Shown in pieces: positions 32,401 through 44,020 of a stretch of DNA of 64,000 nucleotides. The position numbers and the translations under genes are program-made. The notes below the pieces were generated by a model. The model worked only from the letters and a program-made list of their open reading frames with translations. It was not told the DNA's origin and did not search any database. This stretch comes from Cylicocyclus nassatus. Taxonomy: Eukaryota; Nematoda; Chromadorea; Rhabditida; Strongylidae. Position 1 is the first letter of the stretch, and each line of letters starts with the position of its first letter. The stretch is from positions 52,070,463 through 52,134,462 of the forward strand of contig CATQJL010000112.1 in assembly GCA_958299035.1 (NCBI GenBank), written 5' to 3'.

Positions 32401-34678
32401 GAAATTCATGTGAATCACGCAAATTACGCAGGGCCAAACTTCTTTCCGAATGAGTATGTTTAAAATCCGAAAACAACGTTGTATTCAGCTCGTCAAGGCG
32501 AATCTTTTGATATACAGGTTGTCTCCAATATCTCGTTTTCAATAATCTTGAATTTGCATGCCGACGCCTCTTCGCATAGGTGTAACGCCAAACATCACAC
32601 ATAGGAGACTGCAATGGGCACCGTTCGATAGTAATCTTTCACTAAATTATCGTGCGCTAAACAGCAGCCGAAGACTCTCTTTCAAAAGAGATAGAAGAGC
32701 TGATAAACTCTGGAAAAATTAAGCTGTTCCAAGTTCTACTAGCCGTAACTTTCTTTAGAATGAACATTTTCGAAATCAGAAAGCAGATTTGTGTTCATCT
32801 TGTCAAGTCGAATCTTACTGTATACAGCATGTCCATGAAATTCCGTTTTCAATTTTTTCAAAATTTTCTGCGCGCGTATATTCACAAGGTCGCAACGCAG
32901 CGCACATCAAACATAAAAGACTCTATTAAGCACTGTTGAATTGTGCTGCTTCCGCAGATTATCGAGCGCGAGGAAGCAACCGGAGAATCTTCTTGAAAAA
33001 AGATAGAAGAGCTGGTGAATTCTGGAAAATCGTGTTGTCTCAAATTTTGCCCACAGTGACCCTAAAATGAGAAGCTCTACTGCTAAGCAGATGTGATTTT
33101 CGTAGTCAGCAGTCAGATAACCTCTATGAGCAAGTTTTCAAAGAAATTTGGGTGATTTGATTTTTTCTCGTTCTACGCCCTGAAGCTCGCCGATGGGTTT
33201 TGGTCAAAATGTCGATGATCTTGGATTGTAAAGAAACTTCGCCCAAAGAGGTTTTCGAGCACGCTGTTTACGAAAATAGTGGTCTTTGAAGAAGACAGGG
33301 TCTTTTTGTAGAGATATTGTGAGGTGACTGTAACTGAGTCACGAAAGTTCGTAAATTTGCCTGCACTTTTCGCGAATTTGTCAGAAAACTTGCCTGCTTG
33401 CTTTTCCAAGTTAAAATCACTGGGAACTGTGCTATCAAAAGGTGCATGCTCAGGCTCCAGTCTATAAAGTTCGCCGAGTTACGAGCCTACAAAAACACGT
33501 CCTCATGAATTTCGCTCAAAATGTAAGGATCGCGTATTTCGTCGAAATTTCACCCTCAGTGGTTGTATGCGAAGAGGCGTCGGCATGCAAATTCAAGATT
33601 ATTGAAAACAAGATATTGGAGACACCCTGTATATCAAAAGATTCGCCTTGACGAGCTGAATACAACGTTGTTTTCGGATTTTGAACATACTCATTCGGAA
33701 AGAAGTTTGGCCCTGCGTAATTTGCGTGATTCACATGAATTTCGCGGAATTCCCGGAAATTTTGCATGTTCTGTGAGTGGTTTTGTACTATAAGAGATAG
33801 AGCGATAACTCACACAGCGTTTTCTAAAGTACATTTCTTATTGAATATCAAAAATGATCCAATTTTGTGTCGTCAGTGATAAATGATAAAATGATGATAT
33901 CAATGACAACGACAGATAAGAATGGCTTAAATTCATGCGGTCGATTTGCACGTTCATCTTCCATATAGGTGCAGAATTTCAGCCCAGGCGTGAAGCGAGT
34001 TGAAGCAAAAATGCCATTCTAGGTAAGAATTGGCAGCAATGGCATGTGCCGATGAAAAATCGATCGATTGCTGCAGCAAGGGTCTACCAATTGCACCGAG
34101 CAATAGATAGAACTAGAAAAGCCTGTAGATCACTTATAATGAGAGAAAGAGCGATAGAAATTCACACAGCTTTTCCTACAGTACTTTCCTTACCATATGC
34201 AAAAAATGATCCAAAAATGTGATATTATCAGTGATAAATGATAAACTGCTTATATCAGTGATAAGGGTAAATAAAAACTGCCCAGTTTTTCGCGATAGTT
34301 TTCGATAATGGAAACTTTGTACCAGAACCTGCTATTCGTGACTTACGCTGTGATAAATGTTCACAAAAGCCTTAACATAGAGAACAACAAGGTATCATTG
34401 TAAGTCTACCCCCTCACCACGAATTACGGACATACTGTATATCAAACGATACGTCTCATCAAGCTGAAGCCAAATCTACACGCAGATTGCAAATAATGTG
34501 GATTTAAAAGAAGTTATAGCTAAATCCCGCAAGTCCCGCAAATCTCGCAAATCCCGCAAATCCCGTGAAGTCGCGAATCCCGCAAACATCGCGAATCCCG
34601 AAAACATCGCAAATCCCGAAAATCCCGCGAATCCCGAAAATCCCGCAATTTTGGACAAATTCCACGGCCACAACTGTA

Positions 34679-35445
34679 ATAGTGCCAAGTTTGTGCTGAT
34701 CGAGTTCTGTCTATAAAAAATTATGGTTATCGCGATTACGGATGATAATTACTGAGGCAAAATGAGTGGAAATCGTTTGATTTGCAGGTATCTGCTCTAC
34801 GAGAAGTTATAGCCCACAATACACAAATGATGCTAATTAAGCAAATATCGAATTCCTTTCACCGTCTTTTTCTAAAAAGCTCTAGAAAACTTTGTATTAA
34901 AAAAATATGTGAAGATAATAATATAATGCAATGATATGATAACGGCACTTCTCTCCTTTTTTCTTATGCTCCTAAACCCTCACACTCTTCTTTTTCATCT
35001 TTTCAAGTTTTAAATACTTCCAAGAGCAGTAAAGTTATTACGTTTGGAATATCAAACTCTTCAATGAGGCAAGCTGGAAATCTGTCAAAAATGAAAGATA
35101 TGAAGATTTTTACATCAAGTGTAATAGAACCCATGTTACATGTAATAGTTTGTGCGGAAGTAATTAGTGTTGGTTCTTGAAAATCTTCTGTGTTTTTTGC
35201 TCCACTAATTAGACAGTCTAAGGGCGAAGTATGTTTTGAAAACAAGCACTTTTCTCACTGAAGGTGTACTGCCCTATTTGTCTGCACACAACTAATTTGT
35301 TTTGAGTTCCGAGAACGTTGTCTGATTTCCTCAAAATTCAAATCTTGCTCGTCTCAACTTTCAAATTTTTCCTTTTTATCGTAAAATCGTCTAGAAAATC
35401 AAATTACATTTTCTGCTCTTCTAGGGGTTTGTCGGTTTTCTAGTG
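34679..35445. other. Unassigned AT-rich sequence
   Basis: No supportable feature is seen. Confidence 0.5.
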
Positions 35446-35597
35446 TGCTTGCGGTGCCGAGAAAATGTGGCAGAATTTGCGCGTGAACAAATAGCTACGC
35501 CCGTAGTGCGGTCCACTTGCGCGCGCAAATTACATGCTTTACTAGCGTGGCTAACTGTTCAAGCAAAATTTGCCGCATTTTCTCGGCACCGCAAGCA
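35446..35597. mobile_element. Short palindromic MITE with GCTTGCGGTGCCGAG ends
   Basis: The ends TGCTTGCGGTGCCGAGAAAA and the inverse at right are perfect over about 24 bp; AATTTGCGCG and CGCGCAAATT also face each other inside. Length 152 bp. The flanks show no clear duplication. Confidence 0.75.
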
Positions 35598-35941
35598 GAC
35601 TATATGTACCAGACAGAGAATCTATTGACTGTATACCTTGTTGGATCGCTAGAAGTCGCTATAAATGCTATAACTGTTTGTTTGAAAAAAAAATATACCC
35701 ATATTTTCTTGCTGGGACCATCCGCTTTCTAATAATTAAGCCGTGTTATAGAATCTTCATGATTCATTTTGGAGATTCCAAAGTCCGCATCGCTGCGGGA
35801 TTTGCGAGCGTGAGCGGTGACATTGTGCCAAGTAAATAGCAAGGAGAATGAGGAGACGCAGAGCAAGCGTGGTCCTGTAACGACAACACTGCGTCGTCGC
35901 GCATCATTTCTATTTTGTCTGAACAAGTTTATAATATTGTC

Positions 35942-36096
35942 GATTCATGACACGCAAAGACTGGGTGCCGGTGCTTCCGACGAAGATAGTTTGTGCGTAG
36001 GAGAGACAGCAGACGGTAAGAGAAACGAAAGAGCGCTCGATCACGGAGACGCCGATACTTCCGCAGTCTTTGCGTGCTGTGAATCGCCTATACACT
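35942..36096. mobile_element. Possible short inverted-repeat element
   Basis: ATTCATGACACGCAAAGACTG is mirrored by CAGTCTTTGCGTGCTGTGAAT with a few mismatches, 155 bp apart at the outer ends. The interior is GC-richer than its surroundings. No target duplication is clear. Confidence 0.5.
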
Positions 36097-36162
36097 GTAA
36101 TACTCAAACATAAAGGAACATCAAACAGCTGACATTGAACGTTTCGACGATTTCATGACCCT

Positions 36163-36174
36163 CCCCCCCCCCCC
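36163..36174 (-). repeat. Poly(C) tract, 12 bases
   Basis: Uninterrupted C run. Confidence 0.95.
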
Positions 36175-37089
36175 ATAGATGAGAATTTTACGCGTGATTT
36201 GAGGTTTCAAACCCTGTTGGATGCCTTCAACAAAGGGAACAGCGGTCTTCTATCACTGATCATAAATCGTGTCTGTTCGAAGTCTTACCTCATTTACGAT
36301 CGTTAAAAAAGGATGCATGACGTTAGCTCAGTCTGAATGACGTAATTACAGCTGTAATCCCACGAGGAACTAAAAAAACAAGTTCTATGATTGGTTTCTG
36401 CTATTTCGAGAACGCGATTGTCCTAGGCCTTTTTTCGAAGTTTAAGGAACAGATTATTCGAGCGTTATAGCTCACCTATGCTGTTCGCTTGACGAAATAA
36501 AACACATCTAAACATCCTTGTTGCTCTACCAGTTTATTATCCCACTTTTTCGAGAGGAAAAGATTAGATCAAAGACATTTTCATGATAATTTCCACAGTG
36601 GCCTTTTTATAAACACTTTATGGGCTCCCATATCAAACTCGCTACCAAAGAGGGAGAGGGGAGGAAAAGGAGGTAGGGGAGCGAAATCTGCATTGAACGC
36701 CTCCCAGCTAGCAGATCACTTGATGTTTGCTAATCTAATAGAATTTTTTTCCGAAATTTTGAACTCTGTATGAGCACGTCTACAAACCGAGGGCAGCATT
36801 CTTATACTTGATTGCTTAATCTCCCGCTCAAAAAAGTATGTGCCGGATTCTGAACGGAAATTATTCTTCCCATATCGCCATCAAGTTTTCAGCGCTGCGA
36901 TATTGATGGTCTGCCGCTACTTCGAAAATTAATCGAATTTTATATAAGCTAGAGGATTTTTACTCCCATGCTCCAAACAGTCAAGGTCTTTTGTATACTG
37001 AGTATGGGTCGAGCATTTGTATCTTAATATATGTGTAAAGCACATTATGCGCGGTACTTAACGACTTTCAAGATCTAAACTTGCTATAT
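36175..37089. other. Unassigned AT-rich sequence
   Basis: No supportable feature is seen. Confidence 0.5.
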
Positions 37090-37250
37090 TTCCAGAATTT
37101 CTTCCTGTTTTTTTATTTGGACTTGTATTAATTAGTAGTACAAAATTTCTACATTTGCTAAAACTAAGAATGGTCCTACTGAGGAGTTACTAGTAAGGGT
37201 GTCGTCGATTGGCGCGCGTAGTGTGCAGGCTCACATGCCAAATTACGATT
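37090..37250 (+). repeat. Old dispersed repeat, copy 2
   Basis: GAGTTACTAGTAAGGGTGTC then GTCGATTGGCGCGCGTAGTG matches the end of the copy at 52985-53240. Diverged. Confidence 0.45.
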
Positions 37251-38323
37251 CAAGGTTGCCTTTTTCAAAATAAGTCTATCATTGTGCAATGTAAAATCTC
37301 GCCGTTCACCTTTTTCTTGCATTTCAACGTAGCTAAGGTCTTGGATGTCTGCTGGTTGCTATCTCAGAAAAAAGAACTTGGCTAAGAAGACATTTTGATG
37401 GCCCAATTGCCGACTTCTGCTTGCTGAAAAAATTATAATATTAATAATTGCTATTAATCTCGAACGCTCTCTAAAGATACTTTACCTCTGTGTCGCTTTT
37501 TTTATGATAGTTTTAGCTCTTCTCAGCAATTGATAGTTTCGTCAGGTCAATTCTTGAACATCTTGATGACCGGGGTGCCATATGTTCTTTATGAGGCTAA
37601 TCAAAACTAGGTAAGAAAAAATCCTCAGACTATTTGCAGAAAATGCTTGAATGGGACATCTCATTTTTCAAAGTAGCATTACTTTGCATTCAGACTCTCG
37701 AATCTTATATATTTTCTCTTGCTAAGATACTCTACAAAGGAAAGCAAGAGCATGAAAAGCACCAAGTGTTTTCGCGACATTTCTTTCATGTAAAAATATT
37801 TGCGAAGCACTCAATGTCGCACGCTTTAGATTATTCCTTTTTCCTCAGTTCACAGCACTTTCCTTGAGTAGTAAGTCTAAAAATGTGGAAATCGTACCCA
37901 AATTATTTGCTTGACTGAAATGAGATTTGTCAAGACCTTTCGAGTAGCAGCCAGATCATGACAAAAAATTTAGACAGGCTATTTAGCAAATGGCAATTTC
38001 AGTATTGTAAATATTAATACTTAGTGTTTAGGGAATTTTCAAATAGGGGTAGATCTAGCAGATGTTTTGAAGTGGCTTACTCAGATAAATAAAAAAATTG
38101 CTTCTTTTCACTTGATAGCATATGAAGTTCTAAAAAATAAGGTTAATCAAAAAGAACTTTTTCGAAAATATTTATTTAATTAATTCATTCATATGCACTC
38201 AAGCTGCTCCATTGAAAAAGAACACAGAATCTTAAACACAAGCCTAAACAGTCATTTTCATCCATAATTGATTATAATAAAATTATTGTGCAAAAGTTTC
38301 GCCGCAGTTCCTTTGCTACCCTC

Positions 38324-38335
38324 CCCCCCCCCCCC
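38324..38335 (-). repeat. Poly(C) tract, 12 bases
   Basis: Uninterrupted C run. Confidence 0.95.
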
Positions 38336-38891
38336 TCCATCTTATTTCTCATATCGAAAATTTTTTGAATATTACTTGTTTTTTATGATTTCATATGCTC
38401 CGAAATCCGGAAGAAAAACGCAAATGTAAAAAATGTCCCTCCCCCCTCCACCTCTCCAGCAGTATAGTTCAAGCCATCTCTTTCTAAAGATATCTACTAG
38501 CTCTCCTTTTGCTGACAGTAATCGAGTTAGACGTCGAATGCCTTGGCCTGGCACACATAAATTGTTATGACATTGCCAGGGAAGAATGTCAGCAAGCTCA
38601 GCGAATCAGAAGCAGAGCGCTAGAAAAAGAAACGCATAGATCATCTGCAAACAGGCTTTGTACTACCTCATTCACAAGGGGAAAAAGAAAAAGAGAAAGA
38701 TAAATGGGCCCCATGAAGCCTCTTCTCCCTCCTTTTCACATTTCCTTTTCGTCGACCAGACAATGCAGTCCCCTTGCTCTGAGAATTTGTATCCGAAACT
38801 TGCGACGTATCGGCTACAACTTCGCTATTCGACGCCTTTGGCATTCATCAATTAATTTACTGAGGTTATCGATTCCTAGGGGCGTAAGAGC

Positions 38892-38903
38892 GGGGGGGGG
38901 GGG
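38892..38903 (+). repeat. Poly(G) tract, 12 bases
   Basis: Uninterrupted G run. Confidence 0.95.
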
Positions 38904-40276
38904 ATATTTTTGTTTCACTTCTCGCTCTCCGAAGCTCAGAATAACACATCAACCATCCCCCCGTTCCAGGCATCTCTTCTTTTCGGACTTCGCACACATC
39001 GATTTTTTCACTCATTACTGCAAACTCGTGAGGTAATTAGATCCCTAGTAGAGATCCTAGATTCTGAGTGTCACGAAGAATAGCAGCTCATTTTAGAAGA
39101 ACTAATAATGTACTAGGAAATGAAAATTTTTACGCTAAAAATTAGTCTTGCGTGACTTTTAAAGGAGACTTTCGTGCTTTTTTCACCCATCACCAGAACT
39201 AATTTCCGTCTCTTTGACATCATGACATAAACGGAATGTGACACTTTCTCCCTTTGCCCTCTCGTATATACATCTGTCACTATTCAGATTAAATGCGGAC
39301 TTCGTTCTTCAATTTTGAAACCCTTACCCTTACTCTCTTTGTATCCAAGCAAACTGACTTTTTCTACATTTTTTACTGAATTATTTATTGCTTGGACTTT
39401 CTTGCTACTCCATATGAACGATAAAATCTCCGTGCTTCCTTTTTTGTAGTACTCAGTTAGCATTATATAACTGTAGAACTGTATATGCTGACCCCTTGGA
39501 AAAATTCCTTTGGAAGCCCTCCTACTTCAAAATCATGTTATTTCTGTATAACTGCAGGATGAGGGCGTCTAGACATCATCAAAAGCTTTTACAGAGCTCT
39601 TTTCGAACTTATCGGCTGTGTTTAATTTTTTTTCGAAATTTTTCAGGTTTTGGTTAGTTTTCAATAAGTTGCAATACTGGTAAACCGCCTTTTTTCCTTG
39701 GGACAGAATTTCAAAATTTTGTAGTTCCTCGAGAGTTCTTGAACGAATTTGAATACAGCAAGCACTATGTATGTTCTCGTGGATTTTTGGAACAGATGGT
39801 TTTGAAGCTGATATCTGTAAGTGTACTTCTTTACAGATTTCAGCGTAACGACTCATCGGTGCGCTCACTATCTCCATCGAGCTTGTCCTAATTCTCAACT
39901 CCATTTTTCACACTATTTAAATTGTTCCGAATGTTTTGTCGGTTTTTTCGAACGGCTATAAAATTCCGTATAATAAGGATCTGAGTATGAACATGCATTC
40001 GGTGCAGCTTTTTCTTCTCTTTCTGATGCTCACGTTATCACCTCATAACCTTGTAAACCTTTCTTGATGGCTGCAAAAATTCCATACCTGTCATTTTTAT
40101 ATCCAAAGTTGGCTAATTATTATAAAAATTTTACTTTCTAATTGTGAAAAAGGATGTGTGTGAGTAAACAGAGCAACTCTTTGACTATAAGAAATTTTTT
40201 TTTTGGTTCTCCTGAGCTGCTCTTTGGAGCGTCAGTTTCTGGAGTTTGTTATTAAACATCATTTGTGCATAATGAT

Positions 40277-40516
40277 CAGGGCTCTGCACAAATGGCTTAT
40301 AAGCAAGCTGCATATCGTTCTTCAGAAAAAAAGCAAAGTGGATATCGTTTTCGTGGCCTAAAAAACACAACTTAGGTTACTTTTCTTCAAAGTGGTTTGT
40401 TTTCGGTTATTAAGGGTTTTTATATGATTTAGGTCAAAGAGGACTTGTAGTCTTTGTTAAAATCAAGGGTGACTTCGCTTTCTGCTTTTCGGAGAACCAC
40501 CTCGTGCCGAGCCCTG
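40277..40516 (+). mobile_element. hAT-type MITE, copy 2
   Basis: CAGGGCTCTGCACAAATGG at left and, on the minus strand, CAGGGCTCGGCACGAGGTGG at right. The flanks ATAATGAT (40269-40276) and ATGATGAT (40517-40524) match at seven of eight positions, fitting an 8-bp hAT duplication. The length is 240 bp. Confidence 0.78.
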
Positions 40517-40576
40517 ATGATGATGAAGTGCAATTTGGAGAAATTACCTTTTTTGAATTTTTTGGTACCTCTTTAC

Positions 40577-42309
40577 TATACTTGGGACCGAATCGAATAA
40601 ATATTCGATCATTCGAATAAATCATTCGAATGCGAATGATTCGAAAAGTCGAATATTCGAAAATCTGAGATTTCGAATAAAATTCGAAAGTCGAATATTC
40701 GAAATTTTTAGTTTTCGAATATATTCGATAATCGAATATTCGAAAATCTTCATTTTCGAATACTATTCGAAAGTCGAATATTCGAAAATCTTGAATTTTG
40801 AATATTATTCGATAGTCGAATATTCGAAGGTCATTCATTCGATCATTCGATGTCCATCAAATATTCGAATATTCGTCGAGCACCGAATATTCGATAATTC
40901 GATAAGAAATGACTATTCGAAAATTCAATAGGCGCCGAATATTCGAGAATTCGATAAGAATTGACTATTCGAAAATTCTATAAGCACCGAATATTCGAGA
41001 ATTCGATATGCATAGCGTATGCGGGGTGTCTTAAAAGTATCTACACACCGTTTGATCGCTAATACCTCCCAAAGTCTTTTGCCAATTTCTGGGTAACATC
41101 CAATAGGGATGGCTTCATCTTATAAATACAGCAGAAAGCGAATCACCCATGTTTTTTTTATTGTGTTATCACAGTAGGAAACTCCAGCTTATAGACCAAC
41201 TGCAAAATAAGACATTCAAAAAATTGTCCCCAAAAAGGTCTTATGCTGAGTTTACTACGCACGAGTTTTCAAGCTTTTCAAATGGCAATCACATTTTTGA
41301 AAGGCGTCGCAAAACACTTGTTGCGGTGTATCGTTTGTTCCCCAGCAAAATTTCCATAGGTATCACCACGTCATGTCGCTGCCTTTCGCTATTTTGAACG
41401 TGTTAACCTCGGGCATTTCCGTTGAAATCTCAGGAGAAACGTGTCAAAAAGGGCAAAAGGCAGCGTCGCACCACGTACGCAGCTGATTCACATGGAAACT
41501 TTTCTGGGGCATACAGGATACCTGGCGTAGGTTTTGAAAAAAGCATTACGGTTGAGTGCAAATTCTACATAAAGTGAGTGTCTTTAGAAATCCAAAGCAA
41601 GACTTCCAGCCCTTTTGATTCTTTTTCTTGGGGAAATGGCTCTTGATGTTTTGAAACCCACTTCAGTCCTACGGTAATTTTACAATAGTGAAAAGCGATT
41701 GATAAATCGCCCCATACTCTAAGTTGATGTCAGCCTACAGATCTACATATGTTGGGACCGCTGTATACCCAATCGCAACTCTCAGTGAGGGTATATAATC
41801 TTCTTTGAAGTACGAAAAATCTTTTCACAACCGTCATAAGAGTAATTTGGTTCCTAAGTCTCTCTCTTCACGTCACGACTAAACCGTTTTTCCATCGTAA
41901 ATTGTACCATAAGAATGTGTCCATTCTTATCATTTACATGAAACAATTTATTCTTAGCGTTTTGGCCTTTCATAGGCAATCTCAATGATGTAAATTATTC
42001 GGTCAGTATTCGAAAATCGAATGATATTCGGAAATCGAATAACATTCGAGAACCGAATAATATTCGAAATTCGAATAACGAATGATATTCGATATTCGAA
42101 TAATATTCGACTCGAAGTTTTCATTTTCGAATAATATTCGATAGTCGAATATTCGAAATTTCCGATTTTCGAATAATATTCGAAAGTCGAATATTCGAAA
42201 TTTTCAATTTTCGAATAATATTCGATAGTCGAATATTCGAGAACTTCGATTTTCGAATATTATTCGATATTCGAATATTCGAAAAAAATTTCGAATTTCC
42301 CCAAGTATA
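40577..42309. mobile_element. hAT-like nonautonomous element with TTCGAATA arrays
   Basis: The inverted ends are TATACTTGGG and CCCAAGTATA. They are flanked by a perfect 8-bp duplication CTCTTTAC (40569-40576 and 42310-42317), which fits the hAT pattern nTnnnnAn. Next to each end lies an array of palindromic ATTCGAATATTCGAA units (about 40590-41010 and 42000-42295). The 1-kb centre starts with GGGGTGTCTTAAAAGTATC, which resembles a Tc-type MITE end, and has no transposase. The insertion interrupts the mariner copy 39916-42460. Confidence 0.87.
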
Positions 42310-42505
42310 CTCTTTACGCTACAAGTGCTCATAAGCGGGTTTTTCTCAATCAAACACTTATTACAAATTTCAAAAACGGGATTTATCTAATCTGAAATGG
42401 GTTTGATGTAGCCAAGGGTTTTACTCTACATAAACCACTAGTGCTCTTCAATTAGGGTGTCTCGTAATTTTTTTTGTCATTTTTGCTACAGTCGTCGTCT
42501 TTTTA

Positions 42506-43361
42506 GGCCCGTAGTAAACCCCACTTCACTTCAGATGATCTGAACTGAGGGGCTGAGTTGAGGTATTCAAGATAAACTGACTAGCGGTCATTCCCACATG
42601 CTTAAGAATGCGACCTGATTTGCAGGGTTTGCGTCAGGGCATGTGCCGCGATGAATTCACTTGAAATCCGTAAGAGCAGCCTCGATTTTGAAATGAATTG
42701 ACCGAAATAGTGTGCAAGGGATGAGATGCAGAGAAAAATCTCGTAAGTTGCTCGTGAGTAACTTACGGGACATCGTACTTGACGTATTGTTGCAGTACAA
42801 GAACGCGCAAAACTGCACAATACCGGTGACCAAAAAGGAAAGGATCAATGAACAGCTGATTTCGGCAATAAACAGAAGAATAGGTTTTTTCCTTTTTGTA
42901 GAATTTGTTTGGTTTTTTCCACAAAAGCTACTCAGAGCGACAATCTCTTTATTGATTTCCATTCGATTTTGCCCCTACTCTCCTCAATCTTTGATGAAAC
43001 TTTGATTAAAAAAACGCAGTTTTGTTTTGTACATTCATTTGGTTTGTGGATTCCTTGATAGCGGCCGTCATCAATTTTCTTCGATATTGACCGCTATCAA
43101 AGATTGCTCAGTGATGCGCAAAAATTCGCCACTGTCCAGCGCCGAACCACGGTCGTGCGGGCTGAGTACCAGCCACATACCTGTTTGATCAAACCTGCAC
43201 AAGAGGTGTAGGTGTTTCCTCCTTGATAGCGCGCAAGATTTTTATGCCTGAAAAGCGATCCGCATCTAGATCAATAGCTCTCGCGGGATGCTAGACCGAG
43301 GCGCCGATCAACTCAGGTCCGTCTCAGGGCAGATCCCCTGAAGAGGGGTTTACTACGGGCC
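42506..43361. mobile_element. DNA element with GGCCCGTAGTAAA ends, copy 2
   Basis: GGCCCGTAGTAAACC at left and GGTTTACTACGGGCC at right are perfect inverted ends, flanked by TA on both sides. The same internal landmarks as 13580-14422 occur: the CGTAAGTTGCTC hairpin, AGGATC(A/G)ATGAACAGCTGATTT, and GCTATCAAAGATTGCTC. It carries the tRNA-like segment on the minus strand. 856 bp. Confidence 0.82.
43132..43200 (-). other. tRNA-like segment, sister copy
   Basis: On the minus strand an A-box-like TGATCAAACAGG is followed after 31 bases by GGTTCGGCGCT, a weakened B box. Between them GGCTGGTACTCAGCC forms a perfect short hairpin in the anticodon-arm position. Same spacing as the copy at 14192-14271. 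Confidence 0.45.
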
Positions 43362-43680
43362 TATATCTTTTTTCAATTGATGTGGCGTGAGTAAGGTGAC
43401 TCACCGTGACGTCACGAGAAGGCGAATGGGACCCCTCCCAATCGCCTTCTTGTGACGGCTCGCAAATCTCTGCTCCGGGGGTGCGCTAGATTTGGAGGAA
43501 CCACGTAGCACGAAGTGGCAGACCGCCGCCATTTGGCCTTCAGGGGTATCCCTTCGACTGTCTGAGTATGGTGACCGGTCAATGAAACCCACAAAACTTT
43601 CGCACCCTAATAGTATCCCGTCCGCATTAACCTTGAGAAAGGTTGGCCTTTCACAACACATAAGGTTAGATCTAAGCGAT
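43362..43680. other. GC-richer unassigned sequence
   Basis: AAGGCGAATGGGACCCCTCCC and ATCGCCTT nearby give a small hairpin. Frames on the minus strand show no recognised product. Confidence 0.4.
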
Positions 43681-44020
43681 TGTAAGGCTCGAAAAAAGAT
43701 AGGTCCGTAGGGCGAAGTGACTTTGCCTCTTCTTATTGTTGTACCTAGCAATGTACGAGCCTTAACCTATCCGAAATCTTGAGTCCCTTAGGAAAAGCTT
43801 TTTACCTTTGGATGATATATCATTGCCGTTCGTGCACCATCTCCCTCTCTCCAACAACTTTTATCACTAAGATAAAAAAAGTACATACTATGAGACATTC
43901 CATTAACACAAAACCATAGGAAAATGGCAGGATGAGGGATAGTCAGAAGCCCATACTCAGAAATGGAAAAGGAGGATGGGCAAAAGGAAAGGACAACCTG
44001 GCATAGAAGTGCCAGGAAAA
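43681..44020 (+). repeat. Direct repeat, unit 1
   Basis: It starts TGTAAGGCTCGAAAAA and ends AGTGCCAGGAAAA. Unit 2 is 44413-44710. Both contain AAAGTACATACTATGAGACA and AAAGGAAAGGACAACCTGGC. The units are clearly homologous but diverged. They may be terminal repeats of a small element about 1.03 kb overall, or a tandem duplication. Confidence 0.8.

Larger units (their letters stand above)
31486..34676. mobile_element. Large Tc-type foldback, arms about 1.1 kb
   Basis: CAGTTGTGGCCGTGGAATTT follows TA (31484-31485). Its inverse ends CCACAACTG before TA (34677-34678). Arms 31486-32583 and 33568-34676 are nearly identical inverted copies around a unique centre of about 980 bp. Arm tips hold a CGGGATTTGCGGGATTTGCG-type minisatellite. 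TA targets and CAG ends suggest a Tc1/mariner-type origin. There is no transposase. Right and left arms differ by small indels: the minisatellite has extra units at right. Confidence 0.9.
37251..39915. other. Unassigned AT-rich sequence with two G/C runs
   Basis: Runs of 12 C (38324-38335) and 12 G (38892-38903) are present. Several short frames occur but none has a recognisable product or matched splice sites. Confidence 0.45.
39916..42460. mobile_element. Mariner-type copy disrupted by two hAT-type insertions
   Basis: From TAAATTGTTCCGAATGTTTT at left, the sequence tracks the complete element at 9363-10237: CATGCATT...TGCA, the AGAGCAACTCT block at 40170, and GAATTTTTTGGTA. It is interrupted by a small hAT-type MITE (40277-40516) and by a larger hAT-like element (40577-42309). 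It resumes at 42318 and reaches the ATGTAGCCAAGGGTTT block. Its right end is not found. Confidence 0.75.

Noticed and set aside
35817..36113. 98-codon frame over the GC-rich segment
   Set aside because: It coincides with a likely inverted-repeat element and shows no recognisable product.
40434..40838. 134-codon minus-strand frame with FDYRI / FRIFD repeats
   Set aside because: It is a translation of the TTCGAATA microsatellite array inside the hAT-like element, not a gene.
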